Origin: Bacteroidales bacterium
GTDB taxonomy: Bacteria > Bacteroidota > Bacteroidia > Bacteroidales > UBA12077
NCBI GenBank assembly: GCA_003446015.1
Contig: DMBU01000051.1
Location: 1-19,646 of the forward strand
Direction: 5' to 3'
DNA: 19,646 nucleotides
Position 1 is the first letter of the stretch; every line of letters starts with the position of its first letter. A program made the translations under genes and the position numbers. The notes under the pieces are model-generated. The model saw only the letters and a list, made by a program, of their open reading frames with translations, did not search any database and was not told the origin of the DNA. Shown here one piece after another: positions 7,544 through 14,018 of this stretch.

Positions 7544-7704
7544 CTGGGTTTCTATAAGCCTTATTTAGCCTTGATATTAGAGTTAAACAGCGTTTTTTTT
7601 CTAATACTTTTAGTCCACAGGAAGTGATTTTGATATACAAAATCACGATTCTATTTTGCAAATCAAATGAAATTTAACAACATGTCAAAGAACTAGCTAA
7701 GTTA
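7544..7704 (-). promoter_or_regulatory. CRISPR leader with probable promoter and hairpin
   Basis: This is the A+T-rich stretch between the cas2 stop and the first repeat. On the minus strand TTTG (7689-7686), exactly 19 bases, then TTGATTTG (7666-7659) fits the Bacteroidota promoter pattern TTTG-N19-TAnnTTTG with one mismatch. The expected start is near 7652, giving about 108 bases of leader RNA. A perfect 9-bp inverted repeat (GTGATTTTG at 7624-7632 and CAAAATCAC at 7638-7646, loop ATATA) lies at the start of that RNA. It could be a binding or integration-anchoring site. No gene is present. Confidence 0.6.
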
Positions 7705-8043
7705 TTAAAAAATTTCTAATTGTTTAGGGCCTTCGGGTAAAGGTTTTTCTTTAATTCCCCAAAAATTCATAATATCACCATATTGTTTATCAGTTATTCG
7801 TAAAATGCTTACCTGCCCTTTTTCCGGGATGCATGATTTTATTCTTTTTTCATGTACATCGCCACTTTCTTTACTTGCACAATGCCGTATGTAAACTGAA
7901 TATTGCATCATGGTAAAACCGTCCTGCATAAGGTCTTTTCTAAACCTGGCCGCAGCCTTTCGTTCTTTTTTTGTGTTTGTTGGTAAATCGAAAAAAACAA
8001 AAAGCCACATGATATGATATGCATTTAAACGATTATATTCCAT
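7705..8043 (-). CDS. cas2: CRISPR-associated endonuclease Cas2 (type II)
   Basis: The 112-residue protein is the dimeric core of the Cas1-Cas2 spacer integrase. The ferredoxin-like start MWLFVFFDLP carries the conserved Asp (D19). It is followed by KERKAAARFRKDLMQDGF and MMQYSVYIR, which are typical of type II Cas2; the C-terminus ends KPLPEGPKQLEIF. The first ATG (8043) follows the cas1 stop by three bases. A second ATG at residue 12 would give the commonly annotated MWLF start, so the first 11 residues are uncertain. It is the last protein gene before the leader and array. Translational coupling with cas1 is likely. Confidence 0.95.
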   Translation of the reverse strand: MEYNRLNAYHIMWLFVFFDLPTNTKKERKAAARFRKDLMQDGFTMMQYSVYIRHCASKESGDVHEKRIKSCIPEKGQVSILRITDKQYGDIMNFWGIKEKPLPEGPKQLEIF

Positions 8044-8046
8044 ATT

Positions 8047-8937
8047 CTAAACAATTGCAGGAAACTCAATTTGTTTTTTCGTTCCTGCAAAACACGCTGC
8101 CAGCGATGCTGTTGTATGTGTAATAGCAATCATCAGTGGCCGGGTTTGCTTCTTCATCCCCACGTCCGATGCCAGTATTTCCAGTAATTCGGCTTTAATT
8201 TCCTTTTCTACAATATCAATGTCGGGATACTTTTGGCAAATATCCCAAACCGCCAAGTCGACAACAGGTCTGTATGGTTCCATTATATCATCTGCCAAAC
8301 AAAATGCATTGTATCGGTTGCTATGGAAAATACCAAATGATAGCAATAGTCCCGATCCTGTCAGAGCTCTTGCAACAGCCGCACGTAAAACAATATATCC
8401 ATAGTTTAATATGGCATTTGGCCAATCGCCATGCCGTTCCCTATTAAAATCTTCGCCAAAAAGTCTTTTCCAGTAAATACGTGCCGCCATTCCTTCGCGA
8501 TTGTCGCTGTCCCCGCTTTTTACCTGTGTAGCCAAATAAGGCAATGGATCGGCATTAATTCCCAATTTAACTAATGCTTTAGCCTGATTTTCAATTTTTG
8601 CAATAACCGTTTGTTTCCATAAATTCTTTTTCAGGGGTTCAGACGCCGCAACCTGTTGTCTGTAAATTTCGGTTTGTTGATGATTCCCTTCCATATTAAT
8701 TAACATCGATTGCGGATGATGTTTGCTATCGCAAAGAATAACTGCAACATTATTATTCATTAATTCTTCGATTAAGGGCATACTCATATTTATTTGCATA
8801 TGCTCGATTAACATAAAACTAATATCTTCAATTGGAATCGTTTTAGACTGGTTTTCATCTTTTATTTCAACAAGCAACTGTTTGTTTTTAAGAGACAAAT
8901 AAGCTGGCTTTGTAAAATACAATGTACGTTTTAACAT
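8047..8937 (-). CDS. cas1: CRISPR-associated integrase Cas1 (type II)
   Basis: The 296-residue protein inserts new spacers at the leader end of the array together with Cas2. An N-terminal beta domain (1-80) precedes the helical catalytic domain. Metal ligands are E148 (SDNREGMAARIYW), H205 (FGIFHSNRYNAF) and D217/E220 (LADDIMEPYRP). Length and motifs fit type II Cas1; no csn2 or cas4 is nearby, so the locus is II-C. The start is preceded by a 33-bp palindrome (8954-8986) and an A-rich stretch, the same arrangement as in front of the neighbouring transposase gene. By-eye counts on a few sampled lines give cas1 near 39% G+C against about 25-30% in parts of cas9. Confidence 0.97.
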   Translation of the reverse strand: MLKRTLYFTKPAYLSLKNKQLLVEIKDENQSKTIPIEDISFMLIEHMQINMSMPLIEELMNNNVAVILCDSKHHPQSMLINMEGNHQQTEIYRQQVAASEPLKKNLWKQTVIAKIENQAKALVKLGINADPLPYLATQVKSGDSDNREGMAARIYWKRLFGEDFNRERHGDWPNAILNYGYIVLRAAVARALTGSGLLLSFGIFHSNRYNAFCLADDIMEPYRPVVDLAVWDICQKYPDIDIVEKEIKAELLEILASDVGMKKQTRPLMIAITHTTASLAACFAGTKKQIEFPAIV

Positions 8938-8953
8938 ATTTATATTTTTTATC

Positions 8954-8986
8954 AGTCTCGGTGTGTCTTTAAGACACGCTGAGACT
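8954..8986 (-). repeat. REP-like palindrome, copy A (before cas1)
   Basis: 33-bp imperfect palindrome with arms AGTCTCGGTGTGTCTT and AAGACACGCTGAGACT around a single T. It differs from the other copies by one change (GCT for GCC). On the minus strand the bases just before the hairpin foot read ATAG instead of GTAG. It ends 16 bases before the cas1 ATG and follows the transposase stop by 9 bases. Confidence 0.9.
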
Positions 8987-8995
8987 ATTCAATTT

Positions 8996-9622
8996 CTATT
9001 TTACTATTATATGCTCTTGTGCTACTTTTTTATTTACAAGAGTTCCATTGCGCAATCCTGCATAATCTTGTGCAGATGAGAATTCCCACTCTATTTCAGT
9101 CTTAACTAAACCAGCCCTTACCGGATTCTGGTGGATATAATTAAAACACACTTGTGGATATTGAAATTCTTGATTATCAACCTGAATCTGTGTAATGTGT
9201 TTCGTATTATAAAATGATGGAGTAATACCGTTCAGGCAGTTAAGGCATTCGGCTTTGGTTTTTTCTCTAAAAAGCTTTCCAGTTCTGTTTTGTTGTTTAT
9301 TTAAAGCTTTCGTGTATCCCATTAACATAATTCCAATTGATGCATTAAAGCTTTTTTCTGTCTCGATGTTTGGTTGTTTAAAAGTCTCGGTGTGTCTTAA
9401 AGACACGCCGAGACTACTTGCAGGCAAATTTACTTCATTAACCAAAACCATTAAATGAAAATGATTAGGCATTAAGCACCATGCCAGAATATCGGAATAA
9501 GGTGTTATATGAGTTTTTATCTTTTTAAGAAATAACAAATAATTATCTCTGTTAAAAAAAATCTTTTGGCGGTTATTCCCCTGATTATAGATATGGTATA
9601 TATGGTCCTTTTCAAAGTGCAT
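8996..9622 (-). CDS. REP-associated tyrosine transposase (Y1/IS200-like, RAYT)
   Basis: The 208-residue protein is of the Y1 HUH single-strand transposase family. The HUH motif is in MPNHFHLMV (H54, H56), the candidate catalytic Tyr is Y103 (MGYTKALNKQ), and the C-terminal signature FNYIHQNPVRAGLV lies at about 170-183, typical of the RAYT branch. These enzymes cut and rejoin single-stranded DNA at a hairpin with a GTAG foot. The gene appears intact. Residues 70-80 (SLGVSLRHTET) are encoded by a copy of its own palindrome, located in the linker between HUH and Tyr motifs. It lies between cas9 and cas1 in the same direction, with 59- and 58-base gaps holding copies C and A. Whether it is still active, or has a host role, cannot be judged from sequence. 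Confidence 0.9.
   Translation of the reverse strand: MHFEKDHIYHIYNQGNNRQKIFFNRDNYLLFLKKIKTHITPYSDILAWCLMPNHFHLMVLVNEVNLPASSLGVSLRHTETFKQPNIETEKSFNASIGIMLMGYTKALNKQQNRTGKLFREKTKAECLNCLNGITPSFYNTKHITQIQVDNQEFQYPQVCFNYIHQNPVRAGLVKTEIEWEFSSAQDYAGLRNGTLVNKKVAQEHIIVK
9383..9415 (-). repeat. REP-like palindrome, copy B (inside the transposase gene)
   Basis: 33-bp palindrome with arms AGTCTCGGTGTGTCTT and AAGACACGCCGAGACT, central base A. It lies wholly within the transposase coding sequence, in frame, and encodes residues 70-80 (SLGVSLRHTET). On the minus strand GTAG stands at the hairpin foot (AAGTAGTCTC). Confidence 0.9.
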
Positions 9623-9640
9623 TGTATATCTTTTTTTATT

Positions 9641-9673
9641 AGTCTCGGTGTGTCTTTAAGACACGCCGAGACT
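9641..9673 (-). repeat. REP-like palindrome, copy C (after cas9)
   Basis: 33-bp palindrome with the same arms as copy B and a central T. It starts 8 bases after the cas9 stop and ends 18 bases before the transposase ATG. GTAG is present at the hairpin foot on the minus strand. No T-run follows on the cas9 strand, so it is not a classic terminator but may stop exonucleases or part-stall polymerase. Confidence 0.9.
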
Positions 9674-9681
9674 ACTTATAA

Positions 9682-12600
9682 TCATAGTTTTTCGATTTGA
9701 CCAAGAACATTTATTTTAAACTCATAACCCTCAACTAAAGCATTAAATTGATTGTGGCTTAATTTTCTTTGTGAAATATATGACTCATCTTTTTGGAACG
9801 CTCCATCTATTGTCTTTAATTCGCCTGCTGGAGTTGCTTCTTGATGAAACCTTAATATTGCCATTCCAAATTCATAATATTTATTGCCAGATTTAATCCT
9901 ATTTATAGATAACCCAACAACTTTATACAACCGCTTTTTTATATCTTCATTTTCTAAATCCCAAATTTCATCTGGGTTATTTTCCCAAAAAATTATCATT
10001 GTACCCGTTTTTAGAACATATTTAAGTGGTAACGTAAGCTTTCCACTTTCTTTTGAATCTGGAATTAAACCTTCAAGATGTTCTATTCCCTGAGCTTTTA
10101 AGGCATCCCGAACTGATTGTTTAAAATATTCTCCTGCTTTGATGTTATTTACAATTTCGAAATCACGTTTAATTTTACCTTTATCGTCTTTTCCTTCGTA
10201 AATCGCCATTAAATAATTACCATCGTTTGTAACATGATAGGATTGTTTGTAATCGTGTTTCGAGACATCTCTATGGTTTTTAAGATGTATTGGATTTGTT
10301 ACTGTTGGAGTATAACAACGTACTTTTTTTATCGGAATTTGCTTTTCTTCATTCATCCAAATAGGTTCACTTAAAGCTTGTTTTATCCCTTTTTCATTAA
10401 CTGAGGTTAAAATAATATTTTTTACACCTTCATCTACAATCTTATTTAAATCATTCACAGTTTTAAATCCAAAATCAGAATATTCAAGTGGCTTGCGGAC
10501 AACATATAAAATTTTTTCTTCTTTTTCTCCTTCTTTATTAACTACTTCTCGTTTTATTGCACCATAGAAAGTTTCTTTGTGTAAACTTCCCCTTACTGTA
10601 TCTCCTTTTTGATAAATGATATTTCCATCTTTATTTTTTACAACTACGCCTCTTTTTCTGAGTTTCTTTTTACTTTGTTTATGCAAATTATCGGGAGCAT
10701 GATGCGAAACCAAAACTTCCTTTTCTATTTCTTTAACATCTTCGGTAAATGTTTCCCATGGTTTTGGAACCTGAGGTTTTTTATCGCTTCGAGAAATAAA
10801 CATTTCTTCTGAATCGTGATAATATTTTGCCAGGTTTTCGTAATTCTGTTTTGTAATACAAGCAATTGTAATGGCATCGATACAATGGTGAACATGATTG
10901 ATTCTTGCCTTCTTTTTATATTCATCTTGCAAACCCCATATTTTTCTGAAATCGGCAACTGTATTTCCTTTAACTGTATAAACTTTATCAAATAGTGTAT
11001 TAAGATACAAACGCGAATACTTGGTAATTATACCTATATCTACTATCTGACTGTTTTTAAAACCTGATTTTACTTCTGGCATTGTAAAACGTTCGTATTT
11101 ATTTTTCCAATAGTCACGCTCAAAAGTTGTTTTATGTTTAATCTGTATGACTCGATCTTTTGAAATTTTATCAGATGTTGTTACTTTTCTTAACTTTTGA
11201 ATTTTATTATCTAACTCTTCATACTTCTCTTTCCATTTATCAATTCTTCCTAATATTTCACTGTGATTTGCGAGTTCAGAAGGAATTTTATTTCGTTTAA
11301 TTTCACGATTAAACCTATTCTGACAAAGGGTTTTATTCTGTTGAGAATTATCAAATGACAAACTTCTTGGAATTGTGTGTTCGATATCAAAGGAAGGGTT
11401 GTTTCCCAAAAAATCAGATATCCCAATACTTTCACCTGTATAAATACATTTGTGTTCTTGTTCTTCCCACAATTGATATTTTAAAATATCAGTTTCAGAT
11501 GGTTCTCTTTTTATACCCGAAGAATTAAACTGCTCCTGGATTCTTTCATAATACTCTTTATGGAGATTTTCTCTATCACGTTGCCAACTCTGTAAAGCTT
11601 TACGCTCATTGGCATTTTTTAAATCACGCGACATTTCTATATTTATTTTTGTGCCTTCATCAACAATATCTTGTTTAACTAACTCATTAATCAACTTTCT
11701 GAGTTGATGCAGTGCTCGCATAGCCATTGGATTTCTAACACTTGAAACCATTGGACTACCAAGATATTTACGACCGTCTTCTGCTCTAATCGGTTGTTTA
11801 AAAACTTCAATTGCCGATGGATGATAGAGTTTCTCTAAGTCTTCTTTATCAACATCGAAGTTATTTTCTAAGAAATTTTTAACCCTTTCATCAATTGTCT
11901 CTACCCTTAAGAATTCACCTTTGCCATTATTTTTTTGAATTTGGATTTGAAAATGGTTAATAGCATAATCTAAAATGTTCTTTTGTTTTTCTTCATCATA
12001 TTTGCTCCAAAAATCTTTACCAAAGACAGAAATAATATTCTTTTCTATATCTTTTTCAAATTGAAGTCTTGCTTTTTCGCTCCAGTACCAATTATTTTCC
12101 CTACACTTCTTAATTAATCCATTAACAACATCAATAATTAGCTTTTCTTGGTTTTGAGTTTGAATAAGCTCAAGCACTTCTTTTTGTATCAATGTTCTAT
12201 TCTCTTCCTGACTCCATATTTCTTTTGAAATAGCATCACTCATATTTGCTAAGAATATTGCATGAGAATAAATTAAACCTTCTCTTAAATATGGTAAAAC
12301 ATTATTAATTGCTTTTAAACTTAATGAGCTATAGTCATGTTTTAAATTAAGATTTATAAACTCCTTTAGTTTTTCATCCTTTAAACCGAGCTTGTTCATT
12401 GCAAACTGTTCCAGTTTATCATCATTATCAAAAGTGAATAAAACATGCCACACATCATAAATATTAATAATAGAGGTGCTATCATCTTTTTTTCTTTTAT
12501 GTTCAATTTTAAGTTCTTTCCAATTTTCTCCAAAAATACTTTCAAACCTTGCCGAAACAGGACAACCACTAACTGTAGTTTTCATGGTATAATTGAAAAG

Positions 12601-13626
12601 ATAGTCTTCAGGATTTTTTTGACTTGCTTTATAGAACTTATATTGCATTTTAGGAGCCAGTTGCTTAGCAATATCTTCAAAATCGAAATGCTCTTTACTC
12701 TTTCTATGAAACAACGGAGCAATTTTCTCTTTCTCTTGCTTACCAAGGAATCTTAACTTTTCATCATTAGGAGTTTTAATCTTAATATTATTTATAAAAC
12801 ATAACATTCTGTATTCTTCAAATAAAGGATGAGAAGATGCGCATCTTGCCTTATTCTTTTCAAATGGACATTTACCAATCAATCCTTTTTGAGATTTTAA
12901 TGGTCGTTGATAAAATATTGCCTTTTGAATAGCATCCTTTATGTTAGAGTCAATTTTTTGTACCTCACTTATTTTATTAAATTCTTCTAAATAATGGTCC
13001 TCCCTATGTGTATAATGATTTCTAATCTTTTCTCCAACATTATATTTTTCATAAAAATATTGCCCTAAAGTCTTATCACCTTTCTTTTCAGTTAATTCAG
13101 AAATTGCTTTTTTTATTGTGCCATCGCTTTCCTTTGTTCCTTCTAATCGATTACTTAAAAAACCTCTTCTTTGTGCTAAATGATAAAGAGCTCTTCCAAG
13201 ATTGTATCTATTTTCCCTAACAGACAAATCTAACTTTTCTGTTACTGCAATATTCCTGAAGAAATATGGATTCTTATTTTCATTAGTCAACAACCATTTT
13301 CTAAAATCTTCATTTTCAGGATAATTCTTTTTAAATCGCCAATCATTAAGTTCCTGTTCTGTAAGTTTTGGACAATAATCATTTTTGATTAATTCCTTAA
13401 GTGTACTAATTTTTCTTAATTTAAGCCTGTACTTTAATCGTCTGGCACTTCTATAATTCGTTCTTTCTTCTGCTTTAGAACCTTCTATTCCTTTTTCAAT
13501 TTTCACACCTTCCTGAAATATATGAACCCCTTTTTCTTTAAGTTCAAAACTCTTGTTATCTTCAGTTTCTACCACAGCCCAACCAATACTATTGGTTCCA
13601 AGGTCTAATCCAAGTATTTTTCTCAT
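9682..13626 (-). CDS. cas9: CRISPR-associated endonuclease Cas9 (type II-C)
   Basis: The 1314-residue RNA-guided nuclease cuts target DNA with two active sites, using a crRNA:tracrRNA guide. RuvC-I is at the N-terminus (ILGLDLGTNSIGWAV, D8). The Arg-rich bridge helix spans about 45-75 (ERTNYRSARRLKYRLKLRK). RuvC-II has E664 (INIEMSRDL). HNH has FDIEHTIPRS with catalytic H750 and N764/N773 downstream. RuvC-III has HVHHCIDAITIAC with H914 and D917. The region after about 1100 should be the PAM-interacting domain. All catalytic residues are present, so it looks functional. The length is mid-range for Bacteroidota II-C enzymes. The start ATG is followed directly by the RuvC-I strand. The tracrRNA gene is divergent, sharing the upstream region. 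The PAM cannot be read from sequence. Confidence 0.97.
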   Translation of the reverse strand: MRKILGLDLGTNSIGWAVVETEDNKSFELKEKGVHIFQEGVKIEKGIEGSKAEERTNYRSARRLKYRLKLRKISTLKELIKNDYCPKLTEQELNDWRFKKNYPENEDFRKWLLTNENKNPYFFRNIAVTEKLDLSVRENRYNLGRALYHLAQRRGFLSNRLEGTKESDGTIKKAISELTEKKGDKTLGQYFYEKYNVGEKIRNHYTHREDHYLEEFNKISEVQKIDSNIKDAIQKAIFYQRPLKSQKGLIGKCPFEKNKARCASSHPLFEEYRMLCFINNIKIKTPNDEKLRFLGKQEKEKIAPLFHRKSKEHFDFEDIAKQLAPKMQYKFYKASQKNPEDYLFNYTMKTTVSGCPVSARFESIFGENWKELKIEHKRKKDDSTSIINIYDVWHVLFTFDNDDKLEQFAMNKLGLKDEKLKEFINLNLKHDYSSLSLKAINNVLPYLREGLIYSHAIFLANMSDAISKEIWSQEENRTLIQKEVLELIQTQNQEKLIIDVVNGLIKKCRENNWYWSEKARLQFEKDIEKNIISVFGKDFWSKYDEEKQKNILDYAINHFQIQIQKNNGKGEFLRVETIDERVKNFLENNFDVDKEDLEKLYHPSAIEVFKQPIRAEDGRKYLGSPMVSSVRNPMAMRALHQLRKLINELVKQDIVDEGTKINIEMSRDLKNANERKALQSWQRDRENLHKEYYERIQEQFNSSGIKREPSETDILKYQLWEEQEHKCIYTGESIGISDFLGNNPSFDIEHTIPRSLSFDNSQQNKTLCQNRFNREIKRNKIPSELANHSEILGRIDKWKEKYEELDNKIQKLRKVTTSDKISKDRVIQIKHKTTFERDYWKNKYERFTMPEVKSGFKNSQIVDIGIITKYSRLYLNTLFDKVYTVKGNTVADFRKIWGLQDEYKKKARINHVHHCIDAITIACITKQNYENLAKYYHDSEEMFISRSDKKPQVPKPWETFTEDVKEIEKEVLVSHHAPDNLHKQSKKKLRKRGVVVKNKDGNIIYQKGDTVRGSLHKETFYGAIKREVVNKEGEKEEKILYVVRKPLEYSDFGFKTVNDLNKIVDEGVKNIILTSVNEKGIKQALSEPIWMNEEKQIPIKKVRCYTPTVTNPIHLKNHRDVSKHDYKQSYHVTNDGNYLMAIYEGKDDKGKIKRDFEIVNNIKAGEYFKQSVRDALKAQGIEHLEGLIPDSKESGKLTLPLKYVLKTGTMIIFWENNPDEIWDLENEDIKKRLYKVVGLSINRIKSGNKYYEFGMAILRFHQEATPAGELKTIDGAFQKDESYISQRKLSHNQFNALVEGYEFKINVLGQIEKL

Positions 13627-13701
13627 AATGATATAATTTACAATTTGTAATTGATAATCATAAATTTACAAAAAAATATTGCAAATTATTTAATTGTATC
13701 T

Positions 13702-13797
13702 GTTTTTTGTCTAACTTTGAGTATTACATCTTATCACAATAAGGCTATATGCCGAAGGATATTAATCCTATACTCCCGCTTCGGTGGGAGTTTTTTT
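13702..13797 (+). ncRNA. tracrRNA
   Basis: The anti-repeat spans 13702-13740. Its core (TTACATC at 13724-13730, TTA, TCACAAT at 13734-13740) pairs with the first 17 bases of the repeat (GTTGTGGTTTGATGTAA) through two 7- to 8-bp helices, with wobbles at G1 and G7 and a two-base U/U mismatch between them. The distal GTTTTTT (13702-13708) matches the far end of the repeat. Next comes AAGGCTATATGCC, giving the ACAATAAGGC junction known from Neisseria-type II-C tracrRNAs. A small hairpin follows (AGGAT/ATCCT, 13756-13769), then the terminator. Transcription is to the right, divergent from cas9. A possible promoter is TTTA (13637-13640), 20 bases, TAAATTTA (13661-13668), each box one base off consensus, so the 5' end is uncertain. 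Confidence 0.88.
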
Positions 13798-13897
13798 GCA
13801 CCAAAGGATAGCACATTCAAAAAATTGAAGAAATTTGTGAGAAAACCTTATGAATTTAAATGTGAAAAAAATTACCCATTTAGCTGAAGGATATTAA
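13751..13897 (+). repeat. Partial duplication of a tracrRNA segment
   Basis: GCCGAAGGATATTAA (13751-13765, inside the tracrRNA) recurs as GCTGAAGGATATTAA at 13883-13897, 14 of 15 bases identical, 132 bases apart. The second copy lacks the pairing partner of the hairpin and the terminator. Apart from this and the solitary repeat, I see no gene in 13798-14018. Confidence 0.5.
13772..13797 (+). terminator. tracrRNA terminator with UUCG tetraloop
   Basis: The arms ACTCCCGC (13772-13779) and GTGGGAGT (13784-13791) form an 8-bp stem with one G-U pair, closed by C(UUCG)G. The run TTTTTTT (13791-13797) follows. This is one of the strongest intrinsic terminators in the window and also forms the last hairpin of the tracrRNA. 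Confidence 0.92.
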
Positions 13898-13979
13898 GCA
13901 TTGTGACATAGCAAATACATGTAGCAAGTAATTTATTATAAGTAAATTAAAACAACTTTAACAGATATTTTCCAATGAA

Positions 13980-13999
13980 GTTTGATGTAATATCAAGAT
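13980..13999 (+). repeat. Solitary degenerate CRISPR repeat near the tracrRNA
   Basis: GTTTGATGTAATATCAAGAT matches bases 7-26 of the crRNA-sense repeat at 19 of 20 positions. The 6 bases before and 10 after are mostly different. It lies 182 bases beyond the tracrRNA terminator, directly downstream of the stop of the barrel gene at 14019, and faces the same way as the tracrRNA. It may be a relic repeat or part of a crRNA-like RNA. Confidence 0.65.
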
Positions 14000-14018
14000 T
14001 GGAAACTCTATACTCCAA

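Larger units (their letters stand above)
8954..9673 (-). mobile_element. RAYT/REP unit inserted between cas9 and cas1
   Basis: A Y1 transposase gene bounded by direct copies of a 33-bp palindrome, with a third copy inside. Both boundary copies lie next to a stretch of A residues on the transcribed strand. No clear target-site duplication was seen at the edges. The layout matches a REPtron-like unit (REP-associated tyrosine transposase with its REP sequences) rather than a full IS200/IS605 with tnpB. The cas genes on both sides are intact. Confidence 0.75.

Noticed and set aside
7418..7627. Open frame of 69 codons on the plus strand
   Set aside because: It runs through CRISPR repeats and leader; the repeated peptide is only the translated repeat.
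9641..9673. Palindrome C as a rho-independent terminator of cas9
   Set aside because: On the cas9 strand it is followed by A residues, not T residues, so the classic signal is absent.
12445..12756. 103-codon frame inside cas9 on the plus strand
   Set aside because: Antisense shadow of cas9 without domain features.
13651..13887. Open frame of 78 codons on the plus strand
   Set aside because: It overlaps the tracrRNA and its terminator and resembles no protein.
13980..14000. First considered as the tracrRNA anti-repeat on the minus strand
   Set aside because: No II-C junction element or terminator follows in that direction. The plus-strand site at 13702-13797 has anti-repeat, ACAATAAGGC and a strong terminator.
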